In this document: positions 1 to 6,366 of the stretch, piece after piece | How the letters are laid out: every line of letters begins with the position of its first letter | Numbering within the stretch: the stretch's first letter is position 1 | NCBI GenBank assembly: GCA_937893485.1 | Contig: CALBJL010000072.1 | Location: 1 to 7,218, forward strand | Length of the DNA: 7,218 nucleotides | Origin: an uncultured bacterium | GTDB lineage: Bacteria; Bacillota; Clostridia; Lachnospirales; Lachnospiraceae | Direction: 5' to 3' | Notes under the pieces: model-generated | Database searches by the model: none | What the model was told of the DNA's origin: nothing | Seen by the model: the letters and a program-made list of their open reading frames with translations, nothing else | Position numbers and translations under genes: made by a program

Positions 1-435
1 CGGCACGGATAAAATCATCGCATTTTTCGTACTTCCGGTGTCAAACTCTGCCGGGCAGACCAGATTGCCGACATTTTCCAGAACAACCAGATCCATGTCC
101 TGTGTGCCGAACTCACGGATGCCCTGCCTCGTCATGTCCGCATCCAGATGGCACATACCGCCGGTATGGATCTGGATCGCACGCGCACCCGCCTCCGTGA
201 TTGCCTGCGCATCCACATCGGAGTCAATGTCCGCCTCCATAATGCCGATCTGCATCTCATCCTTCAATGCCGCGATTGTGCGTTTTAACGTCGTCGTCTT
301 ACCGGCTCCGGGCGAGGACATCAGATTCAGCAAAAACGTCTTTTCTGCCCGCAGCTCCTCGCGCAACCGATTCGCATCCGCATCATTATCCTCAAAAATG
401 CTGCGCTTTACTTCAATAATCCGAAAGTCTCCCAT
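1..435 (-). CDS. hypB: Hydrogenase/urease nickel-incorporation GTPase HypB (3' end cut by window)
   Basis: HypB is a SIMIBI-class GTPase that, with HypA, delivers nickel to the large subunit of [NiFe] hydrogenases, and in some bacteria to urease. The visible 145 residues carry a Walker A loop, SSPGAGKTT at residues 40-48, a switch region EADIDSDVDA at 67-76, and the HypB signature ENVGNLVCP at 120-128. The three G-domain metal ligands known from the family are present as Cys95-His96 (GGMCHLDA) and Cys127. The N-terminal CxxCGC nickel motif of E. coli HypB and the His-rich stretch of some homologues are both absent, so this is the short form. The start is ATG at 435, with AGGGAG nine bases upstream. 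The frame is open to base 1; the family is about 210-290 residues, so roughly the last third is missing. HypA is not upstream, where it often sits. The family call is secure; the hydrogenase served cannot be seen. Confidence 0.95.
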   Translation of the reverse strand, partial: MGDFRIIEVKRSIFEDNDADANRLREELRAEKTFLLNLMSSPGAGKTTTLKRTIAALKDEMQIGIMEADIDSDVDAQAITEAGARAIQIHTGGMCHLDADMTRQGIREFGTQDMDLVVLENVGNLVCPAEFDTGSTKNAMILSVP

Positions 436-444
436 ATATGTGTT

Positions 445-450
445 CTCCCT
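445..450 (-). promoter_or_regulatory. Ribosome binding site of hypB
   Basis: On the minus strand this reads AGGGAG, nine bases before the ATG at 435. It supports that start over the next in-frame Met (residue 39), which would remove the N-terminal segment just before the Walker A loop. Confidence 0.7.
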
Positions 451-479
451 GTTGTGTCCATGACACCATATCTTTTATG

Positions 480-508
480 ATTTTATCACGTTCCAGTGCT
501 AAACGCAA
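480..508 (-). promoter_or_regulatory. Possible promoter of hypB
   Basis: Minus-strand reading gives TTGCGT (503-508), a 17-base spacer, then TAAAAT (480-485). The -10 is preceded by TG at the extended -10 position (TGATAAAAT). The -10 matches consensus at 5 of 6 and the -35 at only 3 of 6. Transcription would begin near 473 and leave a leader of about 38 bases before hypB. I see no terminator between the acetyltransferase gene and hypB, so read-through from upstream is also possible. This is motif reading only. Confidence 0.4.
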
Positions 509-558
509 GATTTTCATAGCCTCCGCCGGTTTTACATAATAAAATAAACATCTGATTC

Positions 559-1050
559 CTATACCTCATGATAGTGCGGAATAATATCCTCATAGGTGCC
601 ATCCGGCATACGGAAGCCTCCCGGAATCACACCGAGCTGCTGGAAGCCGAGCCGTTCATACAGATGCAGGGCATGTACATTTGAAGCGACTACCGCATTG
701 AACTGTAAAATGCGAAAGCCTTTCTCGCCCGCCATGCGCAGGCAGTCCGTGACCAGCTTTTCTCCGATATGCACACCGCGGATCTCGCGTCTCACCGCAT
801 AGCTTGCATTGGCAATATGCCCGCATCTGCCAATATTATTCGGATGCAGGATATATAAGCCGACAATCATGCCGTTATCGACATTCTCTGCCACTGCGGT
901 ATAGGTCTGTTCCTTAAAAAAGGCATCGCCCGTCTGCGCGTCCAGACACTCCTCCTGCGGAAATGCAACACCATCCTCCACCACCTGATTCCAGATCTCG
1001 CAGGCCGCGGCACAGTCCGAGAGTTGATATGCACGTATATTGATATTCAT
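559..1050 (-). CDS. GNAT family N-acetyltransferase
   Basis: This 163-residue protein is a single GNAT domain, which moves an acetyl group from acetyl-CoA to an amine; the substrate cannot be told. Visible family features are the N-terminal IRAYQLSDC strand-helix start (5-13), the beta-4 strand IANASYAV (79-86), the acetyl-CoA pyrophosphate loop RGVHIG (91-96), and the C-terminal motif SNVHALHLYERLGF (123-136), whose Tyr131 is at the usual general-acid position. The end, DGTYEDIIPHYHEV, resembles a large group of uncharacterised Clostridia acetyltransferases. The pyrophosphate loop departs from the usual R-x-x-G-x-G/A by having His94 in place of Gly. I chose ATG at 1050 over the in-frame GTG at 1065 because that GTG lies over the GGAGG ribosome binding site. 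The gene has its own promoter and stands alone between the glucanase terminator and hypB. It is probably cytoplasmic. Confidence 0.9.
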   Translation of the reverse strand: MNINIRAYQLSDCAAACEIWNQVVEDGVAFPQEECLDAQTGDAFFKEQTYTAVAENVDNGMIVGLYILHPNNIGRCGHIANASYAVRREIRGVHIGEKLVTDCLRMAGEKGFRILQFNAVVASNVHALHLYERLGFQQLGVIPGGFRMPDGTYEDIIPHYHEV

Positions 1051-1058
1051 TGACAGTT

Positions 1059-1063
1059 CCTCC
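1059..1063 (-). promoter_or_regulatory. Ribosome binding site deciding the GNAT start
   Basis: The minus strand reads GGAGG, eight bases before ATG at 1050. An upstream in-frame GTG (1063-1065) overlaps this site and cannot use it, so the shorter start is preferred. Confidence 0.8.
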
Positions 1064-1085
1064 ACTTCTAATTAATCGCACCCAT

Positions 1086-1114
1086 AGTATAGCAAAAGTT
1101 GTGCTTGTTCTCAA
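1086..1114 (-). promoter_or_regulatory. Sigma-A type promoter of the GNAT gene
   Basis: On the minus strand TTGAGA (1109-1114) and TATACT (1086-1091) are separated by exactly 17 bases. Each hexamer differs from the housekeeping consensus at few positions. Transcription should begin near 1079, giving a leader of about 29 bases that contains the GGAGG site. This is the clearest promoter in the window. The stretch from it to the terminator (about 1115-1237) shows no gene, no convincing operator and no further structure. Confidence 0.75.
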
Positions 1115-1237
1115 TAATAGAAACACATTTCCACATCCACGATGTTTTGTATGGCACTTTTGTAACCGAAGGCTCCTGCCCTTATTTTTATTTATAGAAT
1201 TTACTGCATCTATTACTATCATTTGTCCTCATAGTTG

Positions 1238-1283
1238 AAAAAGAGCACAGACTCGGCAATCTGCCTTGTCTGTACTCTTTTTT
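1238..1283 (-). terminator. Intrinsic terminator after the GH16 gene, T-runs on both sides
   Basis: Read on the minus strand, GAGTACAGAC (1268-1277) pairs with GTCTGTGCTC (1243-1252) as a ten-base stem with one T-G wobble. Inside it a second short stem, GGCA-GAT-TGCC (1255-1265), is separated by small unpaired bases. Five T follow on the minus strand (1238-1242), 13 bases past the glucanase stop codon. On the plus strand the same hairpin is followed by six T (1278-1283), so it could act both ways, although I see no plus-strand gene entering it. It ends the ABC transporter / glucanase operon. Confidence 0.88.
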
Positions 1284-1295
1284 AGTACCTGCAGC

Positions 1296-4200
1296 TTATG
1301 ATACTTTTACCAATTTGATATTTTTCACACGAATGTTGTGTTCTCCCAAATCACCATCAGCTTCATATTTACCTAATAAAAGTTCAAATGATCCATTCTC
1401 TAACCCGTCTTCAAATGTAATATCTGATTTTTCACATGTCGCCCACTGTCCTTCTTCAGCACTGTTTGATTCAGGTATTGCAAATTCAGCGGAATACTGT
1501 TTTTTATCGTCCAAACCGATTTGGAACTGTACATGTCTGGCTTTTGTTGACATTATCTCAAATGAAATTTTATAAGTACCTGCCGGCAATGTTAAACCGG
1601 TCTGCTGTAACATCACATGCCAATTAGCTCCACCTGTGTTTTTAATCGTTGCATGATATGTGTAATTATTCTCCCAGCTAAACCCATATGTTGTTCCAAC
1701 TTCTGCCGATGGATCTCCACAGCCAAAACAATTCCATGTCTTATATAACGGTTCTTGCTCAGTATGTTCAAACTTCCAATTTGCAAATAAGTTTTCATTA
1801 CTTTCATTTAGGTCCGGATCCGTTGTTGTTTCCCCTGATGTGCCGGAATTCTCCGATTCTTTCTCTACATCCAGATCAACTACTTTTAAACCAGAAATTG
1901 TGATTGTAGAAGGTTCCGTTGTACTCTCTGCATCTGTTTCTTTGATCTTACCCATACAGATCCGGAAAAATCCAGACACATCCGTATCTGCTGTACAAGT
2001 AACAGTTGCATCAAATGTCTGCGGTGTAGCATGAATTGTCTGCATCTGATAATCATAACGCCCTTTCTCAATCGGCGCATCATCACTAATCAAATCTACC
2101 TTTATCTGTCTGTCTATTGTCGAAGATATCGTATATTGCATCTGATAGCGATGCCCCTTCTTGAAATCCATAGCCTGCCTCAATGCAATCTGCCAATCTA
2201 CATACATATCAGCAGCTGTTCCTAAATCATCAATTTTTACGATTGCGCTTCCATTATCATATGAAATTCCAGCTACGATTCCCTGATTTTCTGCGACTCC
2301 AAACTCCCATTCTGCTGCAACACCATTGTCAGCTTCAAAATCTGGATTTTTTAACAAATTTGTTCCTGGTATTACAATAGGTTCCGGGTCAGTTACAGAT
2401 ATATCCGATCCTTCTGTCTCTTCCATATACAGATCCCTGATGGTCACCACTGACGGTGCACATGCATCTGCGTAATCCTTGAAATATCCCAGACTAAACT
2501 GTAACATGGCTGTACTACAATCGTAATTACTGTCACGATTTTTCGGTATATCAACCGTAAACGTTTTAAACTCGGTTGTCAGATCCTTGTCTGCTGCTCC
2601 TCCAAACCATGCATAGCCATTATCCGGGTCCATTACATTTGTATCAAAATGTCTTTCGACCGTAGATTTTGCCTGAAATGTGATTTTATATGCGGTGTCC
2701 TTCTTCAATTTCAGATGATTCTGCTTCACACATATGCTGTAATCCTGGGTTGTCCCGACCGATCTGATATCCACCTCATAGGTATCGCCCTTTGTGTTAG
2801 CGGTCAGGCTTGCGCTGCCGCCTTCTGTCTGCACCAGCTCCCAAGCATTGGAATTATTCATGGCATCTGCTGCTGCGAGCATATTCGCATCTTTGATGGA
2901 CAGATCTGAAAATGTCAGATTTGCATTTTCAGAAGCACCGGAAATCTCCATTGCAAATACCAGTTCACCAGTCTCGCCAGATATATCTACCCTTTGTTGT
3001 ATATTCACCACTTCTCCTGCTATCAACTGAACTTCCTTTGGTATTCCGACAAATGCTGACACATCTGATACATTGCCCTCTGTATCCATCAATCCGGTGC
3101 GTGACAGGCTCATAAGCTGTGCATTTCTTTTCCCGGTCTGCCGAAGGGCTGCTTTTGGCTTCAGACCAACCTTTACAGTCATGTTTGTATCAGCCTTTAA
3201 CTGAATACTTGTATCTACCTTTTTCAAGCCTGCCGCTGAAAAAGCCTGATTGCATACGATCGTTCCGGTTGTGCCTGAGAAAGCTGCCTCCACTTTTCCG
3301 GCATCATCTCCTGTGCCACCCGTGACTGTTGCGCCACTTGCGTTCCAACTATCTGCCTGATTGGTGTCAGAAGCTGTAACTAGCGTTTTATTTCCCTGTG
3401 GCGTTGTCACAGACGAGCCGCCATTTCCGGCACTACCGCTTCCGACGCTGCCACCTCCGCCACCAGTACCGACATTCTTCGCCTGTTTTCTGCCTTCTTC
3501 CTCGCTGATCTCTGTCAGCGAGAAGTCTTTAAAATACATGTTATGTGTCTTGTTAATGGAGCCGCCGACTGCTCCCATACAGATCTGGAAAGATGTCTTA
3601 TCATCCGTCGATTCGTTCATTTTAAATACGTGCTCATAGGTCTGATAATCCTTGCCCAATGTTACAAAATACTCACCTGCATAATGCGTGTAGCCTCTGG
3701 ACTCACCACCCTGTAAGGTTGCACGCACCTTACGCTCCAGATCTGATTTTCCGCTGAAGGTCAGTTTGTAGTAATGATCCTTCTCCAGTTTGATGTTCTC
3801 CTGCTTTAACTGGATTTTCCAGTCCTCAGAACCCGTCTTATTGACTGTAAAATGGATCTCGTTATTTGCCACCTCGTACTTTGCATCTGCTTCATTTGCA
3901 TCATGCCACTCAGACCACATCTCCATGCCCTTGACAAACGTTCCGTCCTTGATCATGGTATCCTGTGTCTTCGGTTCCTGTTCCATGTACTTCTGCGCTT
4001 CTTTTTCACTGATGGCATCAAGTGTGACATCATCTATGCAGACTCTGTGCTGTTCGTTGATTACTTTTCCTCCGACAGCGCCCAGATTAATGCTCAGTTG
4101 TGCAACCGGGTCAGAATCCGCAGTCATCTGAAATACTTTTGTATAAGTCTGGTACTTGCTTGTCAGATCTAAGATATTTTCACCGGAATATACTTCCCAG

Positions 4201-6317
4201 TTCTTATCCTCCAGTCCCTGCATAATCGCACGGATCTGACGGTTTTTGGAAGATTTTGCCTTAAAAGCCAGCTTGTAGTACTGATCTTTTACGAGCGGGA
4301 TATTCTTCTGCATCAACTGGATCTTCCAGTCCTCAGAACCGGTCTTTTTGATCGTAAAATCTGCCGCATGATCTTCTGATAAGCTGTCAATGACATAACT
4401 TACGTCTGCTTCGTTTGACTCATGCCACTCGGTCCAGCCGGTCGTTCCGGCGTTGAAGCTACCATTTTTGATCAGAGCGTTCTCTGAGACTACTACGTTA
4501 TCCAGTGTCACAGTTCCTTTTTTGCCGCCAAGATAAAATACGACATCCTTATCAGACAGTTTTTTTCCGGTTTTTACTATAAAGCTGTACTGTGTTGTGG
4601 AAGGCTTCAGTTTTGCAGTGAACATTTTTCCTGCTACCTTTACCTTGATCGTGCGCGCTGTCGTTGCCGCTGCATCAAAGCTGACGCTGTATTCCTTATT
4701 TTTCTCAAAAGCCAGCTCCTTCTGATATACCTTAATGTCAAAAGTCTTGGTTGCCTTCTTGATCTTTACTGCCAGTTGTCTCTTGTTGTAATTCCTATTT
4801 GTAACACTGACAGACGCATTTTTCTTTGTAATCTTCCAGAATCCGAGACGGTTGGTTCCTTCCTGGAATTTTCCGTTATATACCAAATTACCATCTGCTA
4901 AAACTGTTTTCTTATCATTCTCTGCTTTCGAAGCATTTTTGATCTTTTTCACCTTTACGTTTGTGATATGCACATCAGCTGTGCTGCCCTGTGCACCCAA
5001 ATTAAATTCCAGACGTGAATTTGCATCCGTATCCTCATTCATCACAAATGTATATTTGTAGTTTTTCTGCTCTGTTGTCAGAGTGACGGTCGTATCCCGG
5101 AAATATCGCATATAGTTCATATCCGGTCCGGAGACATCGACCTTCATCGTGCGCTTTTCGGCTGCATATGCATTGAAGCTCACCTCATAGACAGCACCCT
5201 TCTCCATCGGAAGCCCCGGCTGTACAAGCTGGATACTGTAGTCTTCTTTTCCGGCATTTTTCGTAGAGATCACGATATTGTTGTCCTTGATCACTGCTGC
5301 GCCCTCGCCGCTCTGCGCCTCGAGAAACTGCCAGTTGGCGCTGCCGTCCAGCTTTTCATTTTTCGCAAAAGAAGCGTTTGATACATAGTTACCGTTTTTA
5401 TCTGCTTTCTTTAATACGACTTTTTTTACCGGCTTCTCTGCATTCTCATTGTAGTTTTTCTTCTGATACACCCTTACATAATCCACCTGGAAATTGCTGT
5501 CAAAGCTGGTTGTCTCATCCGGATAGCCGACCCATGAACCACCAACTGCCAGATTTAGGATCAAATAAAATTTCTGGTCAAACGGTGCCGGATAAGTCAC
5601 TTCACCCTGACCGGTAGTCTTTGAATACCAGGAATGCTCCTCATGGTACAGCTTTCCATCTATATACCATTTGATGCTGCCAGGCTCCCACTCGACTGCA
5701 CATGTATGCCACTCGTCTGAAAAATCACCTTTCTTCAGCACCTCTGTGCCCTGGCTCTGCGCATGCGGCTCGCCATAGTGAATCGTTCCGTAGAGTTTTT
5801 TCGTATCCTGTCCCATCACCTCTGCAATATCAATCTCACCACATTTAGGCCACTGTCCATAGAAGTTCTCATCGGTCGGCATCATCCAGAACGCCGGCAG
5901 ATAACCCTGACCCTCCGGGAACTTCAGCTTTGCTTCCATGATTCCATACTTAAAATCATGCTTGTTCTGCGTATTGATTCGTGCAGATGAATAGCTGTAT
6001 GTGCCATCCGCATTTTGTGTCTTCTTCGGAATGATCGTCAGCTTTCCATCCTTTACCGTATAGTTACCGGACTCTGTATATTCCTGTAACTCGGCATTGA
6101 CCCAGCCCGGCTCGTGTGTTTCAATGTTCCAGTCCTTCATATTTAATGAATCACCGTCAAAATTGTCTTCCCATACTTTGGTATAACCCTTATAAGACAA
6201 TGTCTCTGTCTTGTCCTTTGCCTGTGCCTCCGTTACCGGTGATACCGGCAGCCCACCCAGCACCATTGCCGCTGTCAGCAGACCAGCGATCCATCTTGTT
6301 ACACCCCTGTGTTGCAT
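1296..6317 (-). CDS. Giant secreted GH16 beta-glucanase (laminarinase type) with multiple CBM4/9-like modules
   Basis: This 1673-residue exported enzyme probably cleaves beta-1,3- or mixed-linked beta-glucan outside the cell. The order is: signal peptide (1-33: basic MQHRGVTRW, hydrophobic core, cleavage after AQA); GH16 domain (about 45-286); modules at about 303-459, 471-611, 612-770, 786-937; a Gly/Ser linker (949-975); modules at about 978-1143, 1145-1300, 1318-1481, 1508-1671. The catalytic strand is GEIDIAE, with Glu161 the expected nucleophile, Asp163 the helper and Glu166 the acid/base. The E-x-D-x-x-E spacing is the laminarinase form, not the lichenase E-x-D-x-E. Most modules show the CBM4/9 pattern: a start like LIKNGSF, a DWKIQL strand and a YYKLAFKAKS strand. 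ATG at 6317 is chosen because AGGAG lies six bases upstream and the signal peptide begins there; an open extension to 6383 would overlap the permease. I see no LPxTG, SLH or membrane anchor. Exact substrate and binding targets are inference. Confidence 0.93.
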   Translation of the reverse strand: MQHRGVTRWIAGLLTAAMVLGGLPVSPVTEAQAKDKTETLSYKGYTKVWEDNFDGDSLNMKDWNIETHEPGWVNAELQEYTESGNYTVKDGKLTIIPKKTQNADGTYSYSSARINTQNKHDFKYGIMEAKLKFPEGQGYLPAFWMMPTDENFYGQWPKCGEIDIAEVMGQDTKKLYGTIHYGEPHAQSQGTEVLKKGDFSDEWHTCAVEWEPGSIKWYIDGKLYHEEHSWYSKTTGQGEVTYPAPFDQKFYLILNLAVGGSWVGYPDETTSFDSNFQVDYVRVYQKKNYNENAEKPVKKVVLKKADKNGNYVSNASFAKNEKLDGSANWQFLEAQSGEGAAVIKDNNIVISTKNAGKEDYSIQLVQPGLPMEKGAVYEVSFNAYAAEKRTMKVDVSGPDMNYMRYFRDTTVTLTTEQKNYKYTFVMNEDTDANSRLEFNLGAQGSTADVHITNVKVKKIKNASKAENDKKTVLADGNLVYNGKFQEGTNRLGFWKITKKNASVSVTNRNYNKRQLAVKIKKATKTFDIKVYQKELAFEKNKEYSVSFDAAATTARTIKVKVAGKMFTAKLKPSTTQYSFIVKTGKKLSDKDVVFYLGGKKGTVTLDNVVVSENALIKNGSFNAGTTGWTEWHESNEADVSYVIDSLSEDHAADFTIKKTGSEDWKIQLMQKNIPLVKDQYYKLAFKAKSSKNRQIRAIMQGLEDKNWEVYSGENILDLTSKYQTYTKVFQMTADSDPVAQLSINLGAVGGKVINEQHRVCIDDVTLDAISEKEAQKYMEQEPKTQDTMIKDGTFVKGMEMWSEWHDANEADAKYEVANNEIHFTVNKTGSEDWKIQLKQENIKLEKDHYYKLTFSGKSDLERKVRATLQGGESRGYTHYAGEYFVTLGKDYQTYEHVFKMNESTDDKTSFQICMGAVGGSINKTHNMYFKDFSLTEISEEEGRKQAKNVGTGGGGGSVGSGSAGNGGSSVTTPQGNKTLVTASDTNQADSWNASGATVTGGTGDDAGKVEAAFSGTTGTIVCNQAFSAAGLKKVDTSIQLKADTNMTVKVGLKPKAALRQTGKRNAQLMSLSRTGLMDTEGNVSDVSAFVGIPKEVQLIAGEVVNIQQRVDISGETGELVFAMEISGASENANLTFSDLSIKDANMLAAADAMNNSNAWELVQTEGGSASLTANTKGDTYEVDIRSVGTTQDYSICVKQNHLKLKKDTAYKITFQAKSTVERHFDTNVMDPDNGYAWFGGAADKDLTTEFKTFTVDIPKNRDSNYDCSTAMLQFSLGYFKDYADACAPSVVTIRDLYMEETEGSDISVTDPEPIVIPGTNLLKNPDFEADNGVAAEWEFGVAENQGIVAGISYDNGSAIVKIDDLGTAADMYVDWQIALRQAMDFKKGHRYQMQYTISSTIDRQIKVDLISDDAPIEKGRYDYQMQTIHATPQTFDATVTCTADTDVSGFFRICMGKIKETDAESTTEPSTITISGLKVVDLDVEKESENSGTSGETTTDPDLNESNENLFANWKFEHTEQEPLYKTWNCFGCGDPSAEVGTTYGFSWENNYTYHATIKNTGGANWHVMLQQTGLTLPAGTYKISFEIMSTKARHVQFQIGLDDKKQYSAEFAIPESNSAEEGQWATCEKSDITFEDGLENGSFELLLGKYEADGDLGEHNIRVKNIKLVKVS
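3393..3473 (-). other. Gly/Ser-rich linker inside the GH16 protein
   Basis: Residues 949-975 run VGTGGGGGS, then further Gly/Ser/Ala/Asn, ending SSVTTPQGN. It is a flexible linker that divides the protein into the catalytic domain with four modules before it and four modules after it. Confidence 0.85.
3507..4484 (-). repeat. Tandem duplication of two adjacent modules, 507-base period
   Basis: Residues 612-770 and 786-937 are closely similar and in register at 169 codons. TEWHESNEAD aligns with SEWHDANEAD, KKTGSEDWKIQLMQ with NKTGSEDWKIQLKQ, and LGAVGG with MGAVGG. Similarity persists in the DNA: bases 3808-3853 and 4315-4360 agree at 41 of 46 positions by hand count. This is the closest module pair that I see in the gene. 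Confidence 0.85.
5460..6185 (-). other. GH16 catalytic domain region
   Basis: This part encodes residues 45-286 of the large protein. Family landmarks in order are WEDNFDGDSL near the start, NAELQEYT (substrate-cleft strand, usually NNELQYYT), LPAFWMMP, the catalytic GEIDIAE (Glu161 at 5835-5837, Glu166 at 5820-5822), WHTCAVEWEPGSIKWYIDG, and the closing NLAVGGSW ... QVDYVRVYQ. All core elements are intact, so activity is expected. The domain has about the length of a stand-alone bacterial laminarinase. Confidence 0.93.
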
Positions 6318-6323
6318 AGCTAT

Positions 6324-6328
6324 CTCCT
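6324..6328 (-). promoter_or_regulatory. Ribosome binding site deciding the GH16 protein start
   Basis: The minus strand reads GAGAGGAGATAGCTATG. AGGAG sits six bases before ATG at 6317. It lies in the 49-base gap after the permease stop codon and fixes the start at the signal peptide. The gap holds no terminator, so the two genes should be co-transcribed. Confidence 0.82.
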
Positions 6329-6331
6329 CTC

Positions 6332-6349
6332 TTTTCAATGTTTTCAATG
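6332..6349 (-). repeat. Perfect 9-base tandem repeat before the GH16 ribosome binding site
   Basis: On the minus strand CATTGAAAA occurs twice in direct succession, ending three bases before AGGAG. It is A-rich and unpaired, so it may keep the translation start open. It is too short to call a binding site with any confidence. Confidence 0.6.
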
Positions 6350-6366
6350 CTGTGTTCCGTATAGCA

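Larger units (their letters stand above)
1305..5411 (-). repeat. Array of about eight degenerate CBM4/9-like modules
   Basis: The modules are encoded at 4941-5411, 4485-4907, 4008-4484, 3507-3962, 2889-3386, 2418-2885, 1875-2366 and 1305-1796. Recurrent features are an early N-x-x-F or G-x-F strand, a central Q-L strand (SIQLVQ, WKIQLMQ, WKIQLKQ, SICVKQ, WQIALRQ, WHVMLQQ), a K-x-x-x-Y-x-x-x-F strand, a basic R about ten residues later, and an aliphatic last strand such as IDDVTL or IRVKNIKLV. The 4485-4907 module is Lys-rich and lacks the W; the 2889-3386 module is the least like the others. Boundaries are estimated from motif recurrence. Binding to polysaccharide is family knowledge, not shown here. 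Confidence 0.75.

Noticed and set aside
38..463. Plus-strand open frame of 141 codons
   Set aside because: It lies antisense to hypB, whose minus-strand frame has Walker A, metal ligands and a ribosome binding site. The plus frame shows no recognisable domain.
413..517. Small minus-strand frame of 34 residues (MKILRLALERDK...) overlapping the hypB start
   Set aside because: GGAGG lies only two bases before its ATG, which is too close, and the likely hypB promoter falls inside it. It could be a leader peptide but nothing positive supports this.
1051..1078. GTG start giving a 168-residue GNAT
   Set aside because: The GTG at 1065 overlaps the GGAGG site that serves ATG at 1050, and five extra residues add nothing to the fold.
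914..1222. Minus-strand frame of 102 residues upstream of and overlapping the GNAT gene
   Set aside because: It runs through the GNAT promoter and out of frame into the GNAT gene. Its composition is not protein-like and it shows no motif.
1305..5411. CRISPR-like or satellite repeat array suggested by recurring sequence
   Set aside because: The recurrence is at protein-module scale, in frame and degenerate. There are no short identical repeats with unique spacers.
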